DNA of 64,000 nucleotides, taken from contig NC_073691.1 of the NCBI RefSeq assembly GCF_029784155.1, positions 129,208,714-129,272,713 on the forward strand, written 5' to 3'. How positions within the stretch are numbered: position 1 is the first letter of the stretch; the number at the start of each line of letters is the position of its first letter. Made by a program: the position numbers and the translations under genes. This DNA comes from Uranotaenia lowii. Lineage: Eukaryota > Arthropoda > Insecta > Diptera > Culicidae. The notes below the pieces were generated by a model, which saw only the letters and a program-made list of their open reading frames with translations, was not told where the DNA came from and did not search any database. Shown piece by piece: positions 12,640 through 24,017 of this stretch.

Positions 12640-12800
12640 AAAGAGAAAATCGACTACTACTCGTTTAGCCCTTTCACCCAATATCAATATTGTTGGGGTT
12701 TCATACTATTATAAGTCATATACAACATTTTAAAATTCAGCGGAAACCGCCATCTTGAATTTGGATGGCGTCAAATAACGAACTTCGACATCTACTGGTT
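12640..12800 (-). repeat. Reverse-oriented monomer of the CATCTTG palindrome repeat
   Basis: A single monomer in the reverse orientation to the 10500-11500 array. It carries CTCGTTTAGCCCTTTCACCC and a partial CCATCTTGAATTTGGATGG hairpin. Confidence 0.7.
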
Positions 12801-12811
12801 CATCTCTTAAT

Positions 12812-13795
12812 AGGGGAGGAGCGGGCTATATGCGCCTATTAAGCAGAACACTGATTTAATCAAATATCACATCGAATATGTGCACAAAAACTATATACAC
12901 GTGTGCAGGTATCTGTTTTCTATACATTGGAGTAATTTTAATGTTAAAATTTTCTTCTGTTTCCAAGAAAATGATTTTATTATAAGCGTTGTCTAAAATG
13001 CCGAACCTCAAACCATGCGGGCTAAATGCGCCTATTTATGTTTTGAAAAAAATATCTGTTTTTTGGGCAATATTTCCGTATAATTTCATTGAAACTGCTA
13101 GAAAGTAATAATTTCCGTACGACAAAGCTGTAGTTTTATAAAAATCCATTTATATTATTATTTCATGGAATAAAACAAAAGTTAGGGTTGCCATACTATG
13201 GAGGCAGTTCATCCATGAGGAAAACTTTATCAAATCTGTTTTTAGATCTCCAATTCTCTCTTAAGATGTTATTCAGAGCTTAGATTTGAAGGTTCAATGA
13301 TAAAAATCATTTATTTATTCTATTTAACCTGTTATTTTAGGATGGAGGCATTTTACAAACATGATGGGGGCATACAAAAACACTCTGCTATTCTACTATA
13401 TAATCATTATTAAACCTCCACAAAAGCTGAAATATGTTTAATTTCTAAAGTTCATTTGAGTAAGAAACAAAAACCATCCTAGTTTTTGTTTTAAGCTTCT
13501 TTAAGCATAATTTTTAAAAGTCGAAATATTACATCAAAATGTATCAAAACCTTGTATGATTTTTTAAATTTTTTTGAGTTTGTAAATTCATAAAATTCTT
13601 TCTTGCCTTATGTTCTAAGCGTATCACCCTCAAAATGCATTGGTCAGATAAGCTGTCTAGTCAGCCATTTCATCAAACAGCCGTAGGGTCATTTAACCCG
13701 ATAGGCCCATTTAGGAAAGCTTTCCCCAACCCATATTGTAAGGGCTGTCCCAACGGTAGATGCAAAACACGGTTTTCGACCACGCTAAAACATTT
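12812..13795. other. Unassigned DNA with one possible element end
   Basis: Near 12814 the sequence GGGGAGGAGCGGGCTATATG resembles the termini of the GGGGAGAG mariner-like family, and GCGGGCTAAATGCGCC repeats near 13018. I could not find a partner end, so it is not called as an element. A 76-codon frame at 13635-13865 is unidentified. Confidence 0.35.
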
Positions 13796-13809
13796 CGGCT
13801 GGCGCCGCA

Positions 13810-14705
13810 CAGTGGTTCAAAATCAAAAAAAGTGGGAAAAAATTATTAAAAAGCTATTTTGTTAAAGATTATCGGCGGAAAGTTGAAAAAAATAATAAAT
13901 TAGAGTTTTTTTTTTTCCAAAATTTGCTTTTTTTCAATAATTGCTGAAACGGGGTTTTAGCTTTATACTAGGAAATTGAATATTTTTCAATTAGTTATAA
14001 ATATTTTTGTTTAAAGTAAGTATAGGCTCCTAAATTCCTGTAGATTAGTTGGATAAATAATAAAACTGATGTTTTAAGGTAAATTTGCATATGTATCGAA
14101 GAAAACAATGCTTGGTTTACTCTGTATAAAAACTTTAAAATTTGCATTTTTGAACCAAACAGTGTTCCAATCAATGACTTCGTATTCAAAATATAGCAAA
14201 AACTAGCAGCTGATTTTAAGATATGTTTTTGATGAGGCTTTCACCTATCCAACGGTGTATAATTTACCACGGCGATCGACAGCGCAAGCTATATTTTTGC
14301 TTCCGAAAAATAAATAGAGTAAATAGAAATTTTTTCATTATCTAATTTTGGGTTTTCAATCAAGCGAAACTTTATTAGTTCATGATATTAAGGAAGTTTT
14401 TTATCACCAAACTGTGAATAAGGTTATAATAAATCACTTCGGTATAAACATTTAGAAATTTTCAAAGATTTATATGCTTTTTTAAGTTGTTTTGGCCTGA
14501 GAATAAAAAATCCTATTTTTAATTCTAGTGTTAAAGTTGTCGTTCATGTTTGTTTCATAGAAGGTGAATAAAAGGTCCTAGAAAATATCTAAATACATCA
14601 TAACGTTCCTAGAACTTTGGAGATTCGATTCCAACATAAAAAATTTGGTTGTCGCTGACTTGAAAAATTGACTTTTTTCCGGCTTTTTGGAGATTTGAAC
14701 CACTG
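13810..14705. mobile_element. hAT-like TIR element (CAGTGGTTCAAA ends)
   Basis: The left end CAGTGGTTCAAAATC and the right end GATTTGAACCACTG are inverted. CAGTG-starting termini are typical of hAT. Flanking GCGCCG sequence is repeated imperfectly (about 7 bp). The complementarity continues weakly outwards (GCTAAAACA near 13786 and TGTTTTAGC near 14728), so the true ends could lie farther out. No transposase frame is present. Confidence 0.6.
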
Positions 14706-14719
14706 TGCGCCGGTGGCGT

Positions 14720-15559
14720 AAATTGCTGTTTTAGCACAGTTATCGATTTCGAAATTCCCAACAGTTATACGCCTTTGTTCCAAATTCATGCAAATTTGGA
14801 ACAGGATTTCAAAATATACGACAGACCGATTTAGTTCACGGTGAGAAAATTTTAGCCAACAATGATTTCTTTCACACATGTTTGGGTAACATTGGGTGTG
14901 ATAATAATTTCTTTTTGAGATATTATTTGAATGTTTTTTTTCGCTTCAACCACCCTATACGTAACATAAATTGAGAATAGATGTTAATAAAAACCATATC
15001 AAGTATAAATAATAGATGTCACATTATTCTCGATTTTATAAATAAATAAGAAGCTTTTCATTTGGGCTCGACGAATTAGTTAATCCAGCCAGCGTTCTAA
15101 AATTAGAAAAAAAATAAGCGAAAAGAAAATTTTAATATTTTTTCGATGAGGTTAAATTAATGTTTATTGTTTGTTCTATAATTTTTGTATTATTTAAGAT
15201 ATTGAGAGATTTTTTTTTCTCGTTTCCTTATCAATGCCAGCAATAACTTGAAAATTAGTTGAAATTAGTTGAAAATTAGTTGAAATCATTGTTCTGTCAA
15301 AAAGAATATTCGTAGAATTAATATTAAGACAATTAACCGTGAAACTAAAAACTTAAGCAATTTTTCTAATAAAATGGGTTTTTCCTTCTCAATTATTGAG
15401 TGTCTGCAATGAAAGTGTTTCCGTTTTAAATTTGCTCCTACACCGGTGGGGAGTGGGTGTTTTAGCCGATTCTAAAATTTCAAATTTTGCTAAAACTGGT
15501 ATACTTAAAACCAATATTTACGCCTGAACCGTTGCAGGTGCTCTAAGGGTTTGAGGCGA
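14720..15559. other. Unassigned A+T-rich DNA
   Basis: No frames or inverted ends are recognised. A short three-fold tandem of TTGAAAATTAG-type units lies near 15250-15285. Confidence 0.4.
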
Positions 15560-15830
15560 TTTTCAGTCATATACAGTATTTTCAAGTTGAGTGGTAGCCG
15601 CCATCTTGGAATTTAAGATGGCGATGGACAACGAAATTCGACTTCTACTCGTTTATTACTTTCACCTAATAACAATATTAAGAAGGTTTCAAGATATTTT
15701 CAGTTATTTACAGCTTTGAAAATAAAAGCGGAAGCCGCCATCTTGTATTAATGATGGCGTCAAGCAACAAATTTTGTTCCTCTTATTTGAACCCTTTCCC
15801 TCAATACTCATATTGTATCCAATTGGTCAA
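15560..15830 (-). repeat. Two reverse-oriented palindrome-repeat monomers
   Basis: Two monomers, each with GCCGCCATCTTG, an AAGATGGCG-type arm and an ATTCGACTTCTACTCGTT-type stretch, oppose the array at 10500-11500. They may form the right arm of a large fold-back structure. Confidence 0.65.
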
Positions 15831-16198
15831 TGGTGCTACCAAGTTTTCCTACACCTCCTATGCTCCTAGATTTTTCTGTCTGCTAAGCAAAAACACTATT
15901 TACAGCCCAATTTTTAACTTTTTATCAACAATTCACATGGGAGATGCTGAGGGTATTCAAATAAGGTATGTTTAGAACGAAACTTAATTTGAGGTACTTG
16001 ATTTTGATGATATTTTTTTTATAAAAATCTATAATTCTTCAAAAAAGGCTATGGGGTAAAACGCCAAAACTGGTAGACAAAACGCACCATAACAAAGGAG
16101 TAAGAGGAATCTAAACAAAAGGATACAATGCACCCAAAAGAACATACGTGTTGCCGTAAAATTGTTTCATCTGAGCGATTGAAATTATAAACCGTTTC

Positions 16199-16340
16199 AG
16201 AGCAAGTCCAATGGTGTTGGGAAAAAGTGGTAGGAATTTTGACAGCTGTAGCACAGATGGGAATTTTTGTATCTTGAAAAATAGACCAAAAATGCTGGCC
16301 GTCCACCGGTGTTATAGAAAACGAAGGTATAAAATTGGGG
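16199..16340 (+). repeat. Diverged partial copy of the AGAGCAAG MITE
   Basis: AGAGCAAGTCCAATGGTGTT followed by GGGAAAAAGTGGTAGGAATT matches the left end of 18277-18577. The interior then diverges and no clean right end is seen. Confidence 0.55.
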
Positions 16341-16579
16341 GCAACCAGCGATGCCAAGTGCATTTGCTGTTCAGTATTTTAACTATTTTTCCTATTTCGA
16401 ATTGATCGTTTAAAAACTGAAATCAAATTCACTTTATTGAAATAGTAGTGCTAATATGAAAAATTTATTATTAATGTGCATGTACAAATACTGTATAAGT
16501 TAGAATGCATTCCAATATTTAAAACATTAATCAGTTCATAAGAAAAAAAAACAAAAAAAGCTAAATTTTTTGTTGCAAA

Positions 16580-16850
16580 ATTTATCTGATTAAATCATTG
16601 ACCAGTGAGCAGGCATCAAATTTTGTTTCATTAGAATGACCATTCTTAAAACTTTTTCTAAGTTGTTGAGAGAGTTTTGCATTGGATAAGTTTACAAGTT
16701 TCACCAAACTGAGCATGTCTCATCTATGAAACAACAGTTTTGTTGATTTTGTTTGGCTCCGGCACGATTTTTTTCATAAACGCTTACAAATCTTTTCAAA
16801 AAATGCTAATTTTCTGTTGAAACGTAAAAAAAATGCTGCGAAAATGCTGC
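16580..16850 (+). repeat. Dispersed repeat shared with 30230-30450
   Basis: About 220 bp, including TGACCAGTGAGCAGGC and AAACTGAGCATG, is repeated in inverted orientation at 30230-30450 inside the LTR element. Its element type is unknown. Presence inside the LTR element in its sense orientation suggests that this may be a fragment of a related LTR element. Confidence 0.65.
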
Positions 16851-16859
16851 ATTAAATTT

Positions 16860-17603
16860 TCTATTTGCCTGACCTAGGTATATGGTAGTGGTATTGTAAC
16901 GTTCTTCCAATGCTATGAGTAAAATTCTCGAAATTGTATGAGCAAGTAGAGCACACATGAAAGTGATTTTGGTCTTTGATGGACTCTTCGAATTTAAAGG
17001 CATTACACATAATTTAAATTAAATGTTTTTGTTTGGTAACTTTTAATACAAACTTACATATATTGGTCGGCTGTTTCATTTCTTGTTCCTTCTTTGAAAA
17101 TCTAACCAGGTCCCACCTGCGGAACGTTCCGATATCAGAACTGTTCCTGACCTTGTTTCAACAAAGGGATCAGTGATCCAACCCACCGGAAGCCAAATTT
17201 GGTGCATTCCGGCAGCACAACCTAAAATTTGGAATATGGCGTTTAATTATAGAATAAAAAAAACGAAACGATTTCCTACTCCGAAAACCGCTCAAACAAA
17301 CCAAATTTATTTACCCAGCTATCTGGCATCTCTGCGCCTCGAAATGTATGATAGCCCTCTCAATTGGCAAGGGCATGACAAAAATTGGCTGTAGGTTTTA
17401 AAGAGTTGATTAACTTCTTTGTAATTCGTATCAATTTAAGTGATAAGAGAATTGTTTACAAAAGAAAATATCACTCTATGTTAAAATCCTGAAATTGGTC
17501 AATTTCCTTTATTTTACCCTCAACTAAGGTTTTGAGCATAAGAAAGATGGCAGCACCGAAGCGTTTCATGCACGAATACGGTATTGCAACGCCGACTCTA
17601 TCA
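16860..17603. other. Unassigned DNA
   Basis: Nothing is recognised. A 73-codon frame at 17173-17394 sits in a slightly more G+C-rich patch (17105-17400), but it has no family signature and no initiation or splice context I trust. Confidence 0.35.
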
Positions 17604-17611
17604 CTCGGTTC

Positions 17612-18076
17612 CAGAGGTGCCAGGTCGTTTTATCAAAAATCAGGACACCGCGAAGAAAACAATCAGGATTTTTCAGGACACCTCTGAATTGGTGAAAATA
17701 ACATGCAGTTCTGCTTTGATTGCATAACTAAAGGCGAAATATAGGTGCTGAAGACGCCTCGAATTATACAACTGAAGCGAGAAAAACCTTGGCTGGCCTG
17801 CAGTTAATATCGAAAAACACCATTTAAATATCATTTGAACCAAAAAATATCATTGGTTTAACAGGTTAAACTATTTTATTAAAGATTTGTTTGGTGTTCT
17901 CATCGTTTAACAATAAATTTAGTTATAATTTAGATATTTTAAAAAATCAGGACAAATCAGGACATTTTAAGGGTCATTTTTGAAAAATCAGGACAATTCA
18001 AGCGTTTTTGAAAAATCAGGACGGCCTCTCGAAAATCAGGACAAATCCTGATAAATCAGGACACCTGACACCCCTG
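17612..18076. mobile_element. hAT-like MITE (CAGRGGTGYCAGG ends)
   Basis: A perfect 8-bp duplication CTCGGTTC (17604-17611, 18077-18084) flanks CAGAGGTGCCAGG at the left and CCTGACACCCCTG at the right. The subterminal regions hold about nine copies of AATCAGGACA, mostly in the last 130 bp; such clustered repeats are typical transposase-binding sites in hAT elements. There is no coding frame. Confidence 0.85.
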
Positions 18077-18276
18077 CTCGGTTCGGTGTTGCAAAACATC
18101 GTGTTTTTCTCGTTTTTCTATCACCCTCGGCCAAAAAGTGTTATACGATACAAATTTTGCAGCACGAAACTGTTCGAATATCAGATTTTTCCAACACCGG
18201 TGTACGGCAAATGTGTTGTGATGTGTTGTAAACCTTCGAAATTTCTATCTCCATCTCAACCAGTGAGCTTGCTCTC

Positions 18277-18577
18277 AGAGCAAGTTCACTGGTGTTGGGA
18301 AAAAGTGGTAGAAATTTTGATACTTACGGCACATTTTGAAAATATTGCCATGCAAAAGCATTTTCAAGATCTGTGGCCTAGTTTTATTACAACACGTGTT
18401 GTATTTTCGCATGCTGTGATGCAAAGATAGCAATATTTCTATCACATACGGCTGAAATAGAAACAGTGTTGTAGAAAAAATACAACGCCCCAAGATCTTG
18501 AAAACATTTTTGCATGGTAAAATTTTCAAAATGTCAAAATTTCTACTACTTTTTCCCAACACCAGTGAACTTGCTCT
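18277..18577. mobile_element. Palindromic MITE (AGAGCAAG family), copy 1
   Basis: The left end AGAGCAAGTTCACTGGTGTT and the right end AACACCAGTGAACTTGCTCT are exactly inverted. The two halves stay complementary for nearly the whole 300 bp, meeting near an ACAACACGTGTTGT core. A second full copy is at 63354-63657. The left flank (18262-18275) itself carries a CCAGTGAGCTTGCTCT end, suggesting a neighbouring partial copy. The target duplication is unclear. Confidence 0.75.
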
Positions 18578-18589
18578 CATGCAAATCAT

Positions 18590-19900
18590 CCTACAGCAAA
18601 TCGAAGCAATCTTGTTTTTTCAAGAATGATGAAGCAGTTGAAAAACTTCGATAAGCCATTATTCATTTGAAGGTCGTCGAAGAAAGTTGAAAAAATCAAT
18701 CCCTAGCTCGTTCTTTTGAATACCAAGAAGTTTAATTCCCCCAGAAAAAAAACCATTAAGAATAAAGAGACCTTTCACAATTTTACAGGTAGGTGTGAAA
18801 AAAATTATAACGCGATAAAGTTCAATGGTTTGATAAAAAGTTCAATATTATTTTATTAAGTTACTTCTCGATTCCTTGCTTACTTTATTATATGTAAAGG
18901 AATATTTACATGATTTTTTGCAAAAAAAGGGTTACGTCATATCGTATTTTAATGGCTGCTGCTTGGAAAAGAAGAAAAATTTTGTATCGTTTAAAACAAT
19001 TACCTGTATCTTTGTCTGATTCCAGAACATATGTGTGGTAGATATGAGTACAAATAAGCAGTTCGATATGAAATAAATTATAATATACATATAACATTTA
19101 AATCTGTTAAGAATTTATGCTTATAAACGTTCTCTGGCAACACGGCATGTTATTTATCATTGGGCCTATGATTCGGTAACGCATTCATTGATCGAATGAA
19201 GTGTGGGTGTGAGAAAATGAGCAGAATGAATCCTATAGTCCTATTTGCCGCTGATAGTGTTGGTGATATTATGCTGGTTGTTTCACCAACACTTTTTAGT
19301 TTTGGGACAATCAACCTCAAAAACGACCATGTTTGTCGACCGTCTGTCCGTTTTTTGTACCGAGAGTTTTGGAGGTTAATTGTCCCGTCTCATCTGTACA
19401 CGCTCAGCAAGTGTGCGTAAGAAATGTCAAAAACAACTCTATTGAGATGGTATTGAAAGTGTCTGTGAGAGGAGAAAGGATGATGCAATCGAAGGAAAAA
19501 AAAAACGGTCATTCTTTTGGCGTCTTTCGGGAAGAAAAGTTCGTGCGCGAGTGGTTGAGAAACATCAATAAGTAATTCCGTCTCCGGTCATCACAATTCC
19601 TTCTTCGGTCACCACAATATGTAAACGTGTATTAACGTGAAATGTACATATGTATGATTATAAGTACCTAATTAAGCGATTGTTTCTCAATAAACCTAAC
19701 AACAAAAGATTCCATCATCGACCGAACTTTTTTTTGCCAAAATTATTGTGGTAACACTTATCATTCAAAATAAATATAAAAATCGAGGTAATGTCAAGTC
19801 GATTTCAATTGATTTCATAAAAAGATACAAAACATTTTCTAGGATGATAGCATTTCATATTTATATAACTTTTCACTTTTCCATGGTTTAACTAAGCACA
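18590..19900. other. Unassigned DNA
   Basis: Short frames at 19196-19420 and 19333-19575 overlap one another on the plus strand and are not recognised. No inverted ends were noticed. It abuts the C-terminal end of the pogo-type transposase remnant. Confidence 0.4.
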
Positions 19901-19911
19901 GAAGCTACAAG

Positions 19912-21545
19912 TTACGAAGTCGGATCCTGTGCAGGTTTCGTGAAAAAAATGTCACAACGAAGGCACTTCTTCCATCCATCTCCATTCACGATTGTGCTGA
20001 ATAAATCCTCGCAATGGACGCATAAAGTGTTGCTCTCAACGTTAGCTGACGGTTTCATTCGATTTTTTAAAAATATTTTTAATTGTCTGTGTAGCACTTG
20101 CAGTTTTTAGCTGCTTCCGATACTGAACTGATGTCAACTCCTCCGCACAGGCCTTTCTCCTCGGAGCTCGTTTACCAGGATTCTTAATTTTGTCCAGTCT
20201 GGTCTTTGATCCTATTGCAGCTGAAGTTTTCGTAGCGGTTGCTCCGTCGTTTGACAACAAATTGTTGTTCAGGTCTGCTAGAATGATTACATTAAGTCAA
20301 ATAAATATTTTAAAACACATATTTTTGCAGGAGAAATGTTACCTGATTCGATTGTCTGCGATGGTTCGAAATCTATAATCAACTCCGTGACTTGTCCATT
20401 TTCAACAACTTGGAAATGTAGATTGGAATCGAGTTCTAGAACCTCTTCGCTAGACAAAAAGCTTGCTTTGTCGGTTAAGAGTTACTTTTCGGTGGTTTTC
20501 ACCACTACTGTCAAAAAGCAGGAAGCGTTTTCGTCTGGATCAAAAATATACATTTGATCAGCAACTGAATTGTCCATTTGTCCAGAGCACTCGATGTAAG
20601 CTGGCACAGATTCAAGATGTTCAACAGGTGTGTTAACGTATAAACACACAAATTAGTCGTCATGTTGCTCGTATCGTTCAAGTGCTGTTGTTCAATTCCA
20701 TCTTGCAGACCTTGAGAAGCAACAAAATCCTCATCAGAATACATATATGGTGTCATCAAATGGGCAAATTCCGGTCTCACAAAAACCGCTTACAGCATTT
20801 TTCTCGGTAGCGGCTGCAAGCTTCATTCACCAAACCGGATACATTTTGTATGTTCACTACTGATTCCGGGTTCTTTCTCAAGTAGGTGTCCATTGTCTGA
20901 GCGTAAAACTTCTTCAACGGTCCCATTACTGCTACGTCCAACGGCTGCAATTGGTTTGATGTGTGTGGTGGTATAGAGATAATTCTGGCGTGAGTCTCAC
21001 TTGCGCGTTCCAGGAAACTTAGGATGTTTTTCGTGTGACTGGTATGCCCATCTGAAATCATTAGCACTGGTCGTTTATCAGATGGTTTCACGAATTTCAA
21101 AAAGTGTTTGAACCATAAACTGCATGGGCTCCAATCTTCAAGCTCTCACTCATCCTAACACGAGGAAAAACAACACCGAGTGGAACAAAACTACCAGATG
21201 CGGACATGGCGATAATAACGGTACTATTCGTACTCCTTTCTCCAGATGAAATCAATGATACATGTAGATGCCCTTTTTAGCGAACACTTTCAAGGATTTG
21301 TTTTGAACTTAAAAAAAAGAAATACAATAAAATATCATAACTGTTTCACTCTTCCTCATACGATACTCCGGGGAAGTGCCAACGGGAGGTAAGCGCAAAA
21401 AATAATCATTTCTATTTACATTTATTATTTGTAATTTGAGGAACGTCTTGTATTTACTCCGCGTCGGCACTTGCCCCGGTGTACCAAACTAAACATACCG
21501 TGCTGAAACCAGTTTCGTCGACGTTCCAAATCTATCCCGAATAGC
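19912..21545 (-). pseudogene. Pogo-type DDE transposase remnant
   Basis: On the minus strand the order is as follows. NVDETGFSTV (first catalytic Asp) lies near 21500-21540. A stretch like KVFAKKG and SGERSTNSTVIIAM follows near 21120-21290. SDGHTSHTKNILSF (second Asp) and SNQLQPLDVAVMG (third Asp) lie within 20777-21100, with about 37 residues between them. A basic segment follows (20042-20260), then a C-terminal zinc-knuckle-like Cys cluster (CVHC...CLRC) at 19912-20097. This is the layout of pogo/Tigger/jerky-type transposases. It is dead: it needs several frame changes, and a small hairpin element sits at about 21364-21483. A 2.2 kb element is inserted just upstream of NVDETG; beyond it, 'YTPD' near 23705 fits the missing upstream residues. 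The N-terminal HTH was not found. Confidence 0.85.
21364..21483. mobile_element. Small hairpin MITE within the pogo remnant
   Basis: The left arm CCGGGGAAGTGCCAACGGGAG and the right arm CTCCGCGTCGGCACTTGCCC...GG are near complements, with arms of about 25 bp around a 70-bp A+T-rich centre. It interrupts the transposase between the FSTV and KVFAKKG motifs. An alternative is that part of this stretch is an old intron of the transposase gene. Confidence 0.55.
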
Positions 21546-22035
21546 CAAGACCATGGTATTTATATAACCGGACAATGGTATTCAATTGAACAATAAATTT
21601 CATCCTAATATCTTAATCCTCACCAACCACTTCAAATTATGAAATCATCGTTGTATTTAAGGTAACCATGAATAATATCGTTAATTCAATGTATTTCGTA
21701 GTTACCAAATATGTCAGAAACATGGTATCACAGTAATGTTCTTGCGATTGCTATCGTTACTATGAAGTTCATGGTATAATGATAATCCGAACCACAAAGA
21801 ACATTGGTAAAGTTTTGCGTTTTTACACATTTCCGATTTTTCGTGTACGAGAATGTTTTCATCGCAAAATCGGACATGTTTCAACGGACGAACAAATCTC
21901 GGTCGACGGTCGGTTTTTCGGTGATTTTTCGGATTAAAACGGTGAGTGGAATATAAATCAAGAGAAAAACATACTTCAAAACTTTTGTTTTGTAATTTCA
22001 GCGACACAAACACACGAGTTGATGAGCGGCGCAGG

Positions 22036-22215
22036 ATGCGGTTGTCAATGTTGGAGGCTTCCCACAAAGTTGGAAAGACCGGAAAGTTGCCATCAGAAGG
22101 TCCGATACGAGTCCAACGCCCCAAACCGCCTAGTAAACGCCCAGGTCAACGAAATGAAAGCAGAGCCCCAGTAAGATTCATCCTATCAGCGGCCCGGAAA
22201 ATGATTTTATTTTAA
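22036..22215 (+). CDS. Small spliced ORF inside the CCCGAATAG element
   Basis: A GT-AG intron is visible: donor GGTGAGT with the exon ending at 21941, and acceptor TTTGTAATTTCAG with the exon starting at 22002. The downstream exon reads MRLSMLEASHKVGKTGKLPS and continues basic and proline-rich to a TAA at 22213-22215 (59 residues). AATAAA lies at 22264-22269. The frame stays open upstream to the splice junction. I do not recognise the protein. It may be a captured host gene 3' end or an element-encoded small protein; it has no transposase features. A longer minus-strand frame overlaps it and I treat that as a shadow, because splice sites and poly(A) signal support the plus strand. Confidence 0.45.
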   Translation: MRLSMLEASHKVGKTGKLPSEGPIRVQRPKPPSKRPGQRNESRAPVRFILSAARKMILF

Positions 22216-22548
22216 GTGATTTATTTTACGACAGTGATAAAATGAAAGTGGAATAATTAAAGTAATAAACAACAAAATGAACAAAACTGATTTCGTTTTA
22301 TTTATTTTTTTTTTTTTCATAAAAATAAAAACTGGATTTTCATGTTATGATCTAGAATACATTATTACACTGATTTTCATCTCCCAAGAAACAATGAAAA
22401 TTCATTCGAAACCAATGCTATTCACAGTTCCAATTTTTTCATGGATAAGTTGCTTAACAACCCCCTTTTTTCATGGTAAATTTGGTCAAAACAATAAATT
22501 TCAGTGTCGAAAACGATAAATTCAACAGTACTTTCATGGTTTCATGTA

Positions 22549-23239
22549 CACTCAGAAAAATACTATTAAGTATGCCATAAGATTCTCTTATGAAGTGGCG
22601 CCATAAGAGAAATCATTGAAATTCATAAGATTGTCTTATGATGCGAATGAATTCTTCAGATGAACACCTTCTCCAATGAGCTTTTGTTGTTTTTCATAAG
22701 AGAGTCTTATGAAAACAGGAAATGTCATGTTTAATGTAAATAGTTCAAGAAATTCGATGGATAAAACATTTATTTTATTTTTTCGGCATATTTGATCGAA
22801 ACTATAACATGGTCACACACATAAGCACATAATCACCCGGTTCCATCCAACACAATTCTTCTTCCTCATCTGGTCCTTTGACCTTGTGCATTTTGCCGGT
22901 GATTTTCTGAAAAGTAAGTGAATGAAAAAGTATTTTAGTTCACAAATGTTTTCAGCGTCATAATAAATAAACTATTACTCAAACTTACCATTTAGAAAAT
23001 CACTTCTAACTATCAAAAAAAACTCCATAACTCCGTACGACGCGACGATGGAAAAATTACTGATAGAATGAGTAAATGTGTTCATTATTTTTTCACAATG
23101 CCGGTTCTTCTATTTTTCATACGATATTATTATGAAAACTGAGAATTTCATAGGACTCTTATGAAAAACAATTTTACACTCTAAAAAGCGGTTCATAAGA
23201 CGCATCTTATGAAAATTATAATATGAATTTGCCTGAGTG
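22549..23239. mobile_element. TIR element (CACTCAG ends) with iterated palindromes
   Basis: CACTCAGAAAAATA at the left and the complement of CACTCAGGCAAATT at the right bound 691 bp. TA at 22547-22548 and 23240-23241 is the target duplication, as in Tc1/mariner. The subterminal regions carry at least six copies of a palindrome of the type TTCATAAGANNNTCTTATGA (near 22575, 22622, 22693, 23117, 23147, 23192). The centre holds a minus-strand two-exon unit. It is nested inside the CCCGAATAG element. Confidence 0.8.
22802..22991 (-). CDS. Two-exon mini-gene inside the CACTCAG element
   Basis: Reading on the minus strand, ATG at 22991-22989 is followed immediately by GTAAGT. An 82-nt intron (22988-22907) ends in CTTACTTTTCAG. 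The next exon (22906-22802) continues in frame as KITGKMHKVKGPDEEEELCW and ends with a TAG at 22804-22802, giving a 35-residue acidic product. The start codon is therefore the last three bases of exon 1. An alternative upstream ATG in exon 1 (near 23026) gives a different 26-residue frame across the same junction. I do not recognise either product. No transposase features are present. Confidence 0.45.
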
Positions 23240-23263
23240 TACGATCATATTCATAGTGTCAAC

Positions 23264-23620
23264 CACTGACCATACTGACTGGACACTCGATTTCGTTTTC
23301 TGGATAATTTTTCCAGAAAAAAAAACAAAAAAAAATCATTTTTCCAACAGTACGCAATGTCGATTCCAGAGTGCGCATCGATCGATTTGAAGAAATGCTA
23401 TCCCAGTTAGGAAATGCCACCCAACTTTAAAAATAAAACACGCAATTTCTACGATAAAATCGGGCTAAACAGGACCATTTTTCCTACAGGGCATTTTTTG
23501 TCAAATTTTTCAGGTTCGCCACCTGCCGTCGGTATTGCGAACCTGCAAAAGCTGATAACAAAAAATTAGACAGAAAATGGTTGAATTTTTGTTCTAAGAG
23601 TCAAGTCAGTGTGGTCAGTG
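23264..23620 (+). mobile_element. hAT-like MITE (CACTGACC family), copy 2
   Basis: A perfect 8-bp duplication GTGTCAAC (23256-23263, 23621-23628) flanks the family's inverted ends. It aligns with copy 1 over its full length but has an extra stretch of about 32 bp, rich in A, near 23318-23348, which looks like a local duplication of the TTTTTCCA junction. Confidence 0.85.
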
Positions 23621-24017
23621 GTGTCAACCATGAAATCCATGGCATTGTGACAATGAAATTCATGTTTTTTTCACAATGTTTTTCTATTCGGGTATAGTCA
23701 GGGGTATAATCTTCTGACAGAAGTAAAAAAGTCTGGAAGATCCAGACAAAATATGGAAGGTTGACATCACTGGAAGCAACAATAACAATAAATGCGTTTC
23801 CAGTTCGGCTGCTAATTGAACGAAAAGGAACCCGTTTGAGGAACAGTCAAATGAGTGTGACGAACCACAAGTCTCCACTATCACAGCTTCATGCCCATGA
23901 CGCTGACGGATCGCAACCCTGCTCTTATCTGTTTGTTACCACATTCAAAGTATCATCATGTTATAGAGAATACCCAATAAGAACCATCATTAGTCCATAC
24001 TTTCAAATAACCATCCT

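Larger units (their letters stand above)
21536..23692. mobile_element. TIR element (CCCGAATAG ends) carrying an exon cassette
   Basis: CCCGAATAG at 21536 and CTATTCGGG ending at 23692 are inverted, with TAT flanking both sides. The host site is the pogo transposase. Subterminal regions carry repeated CATGG/CCATG motifs. The interior holds a small spliced unit (21941-22269), and two younger elements are nested near its right end (22549-23239 and 23264-23620). The target duplication is 2-3 bp of TA-rich sequence and cannot be fixed by eye. No transposase was seen, so it is non-autonomous. Confidence 0.7.

Noticed and set aside
12812..12850. Third full copy of the GGGGAGAG family
   Set aside because: Only one end-like sequence was found, with a different interior and no partner end.
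21714..22124. 136-codon minus-strand frame
   Set aside because: Splice sites and poly(A) signal on the plus strand explain the region better, and the frame ignores the intron.
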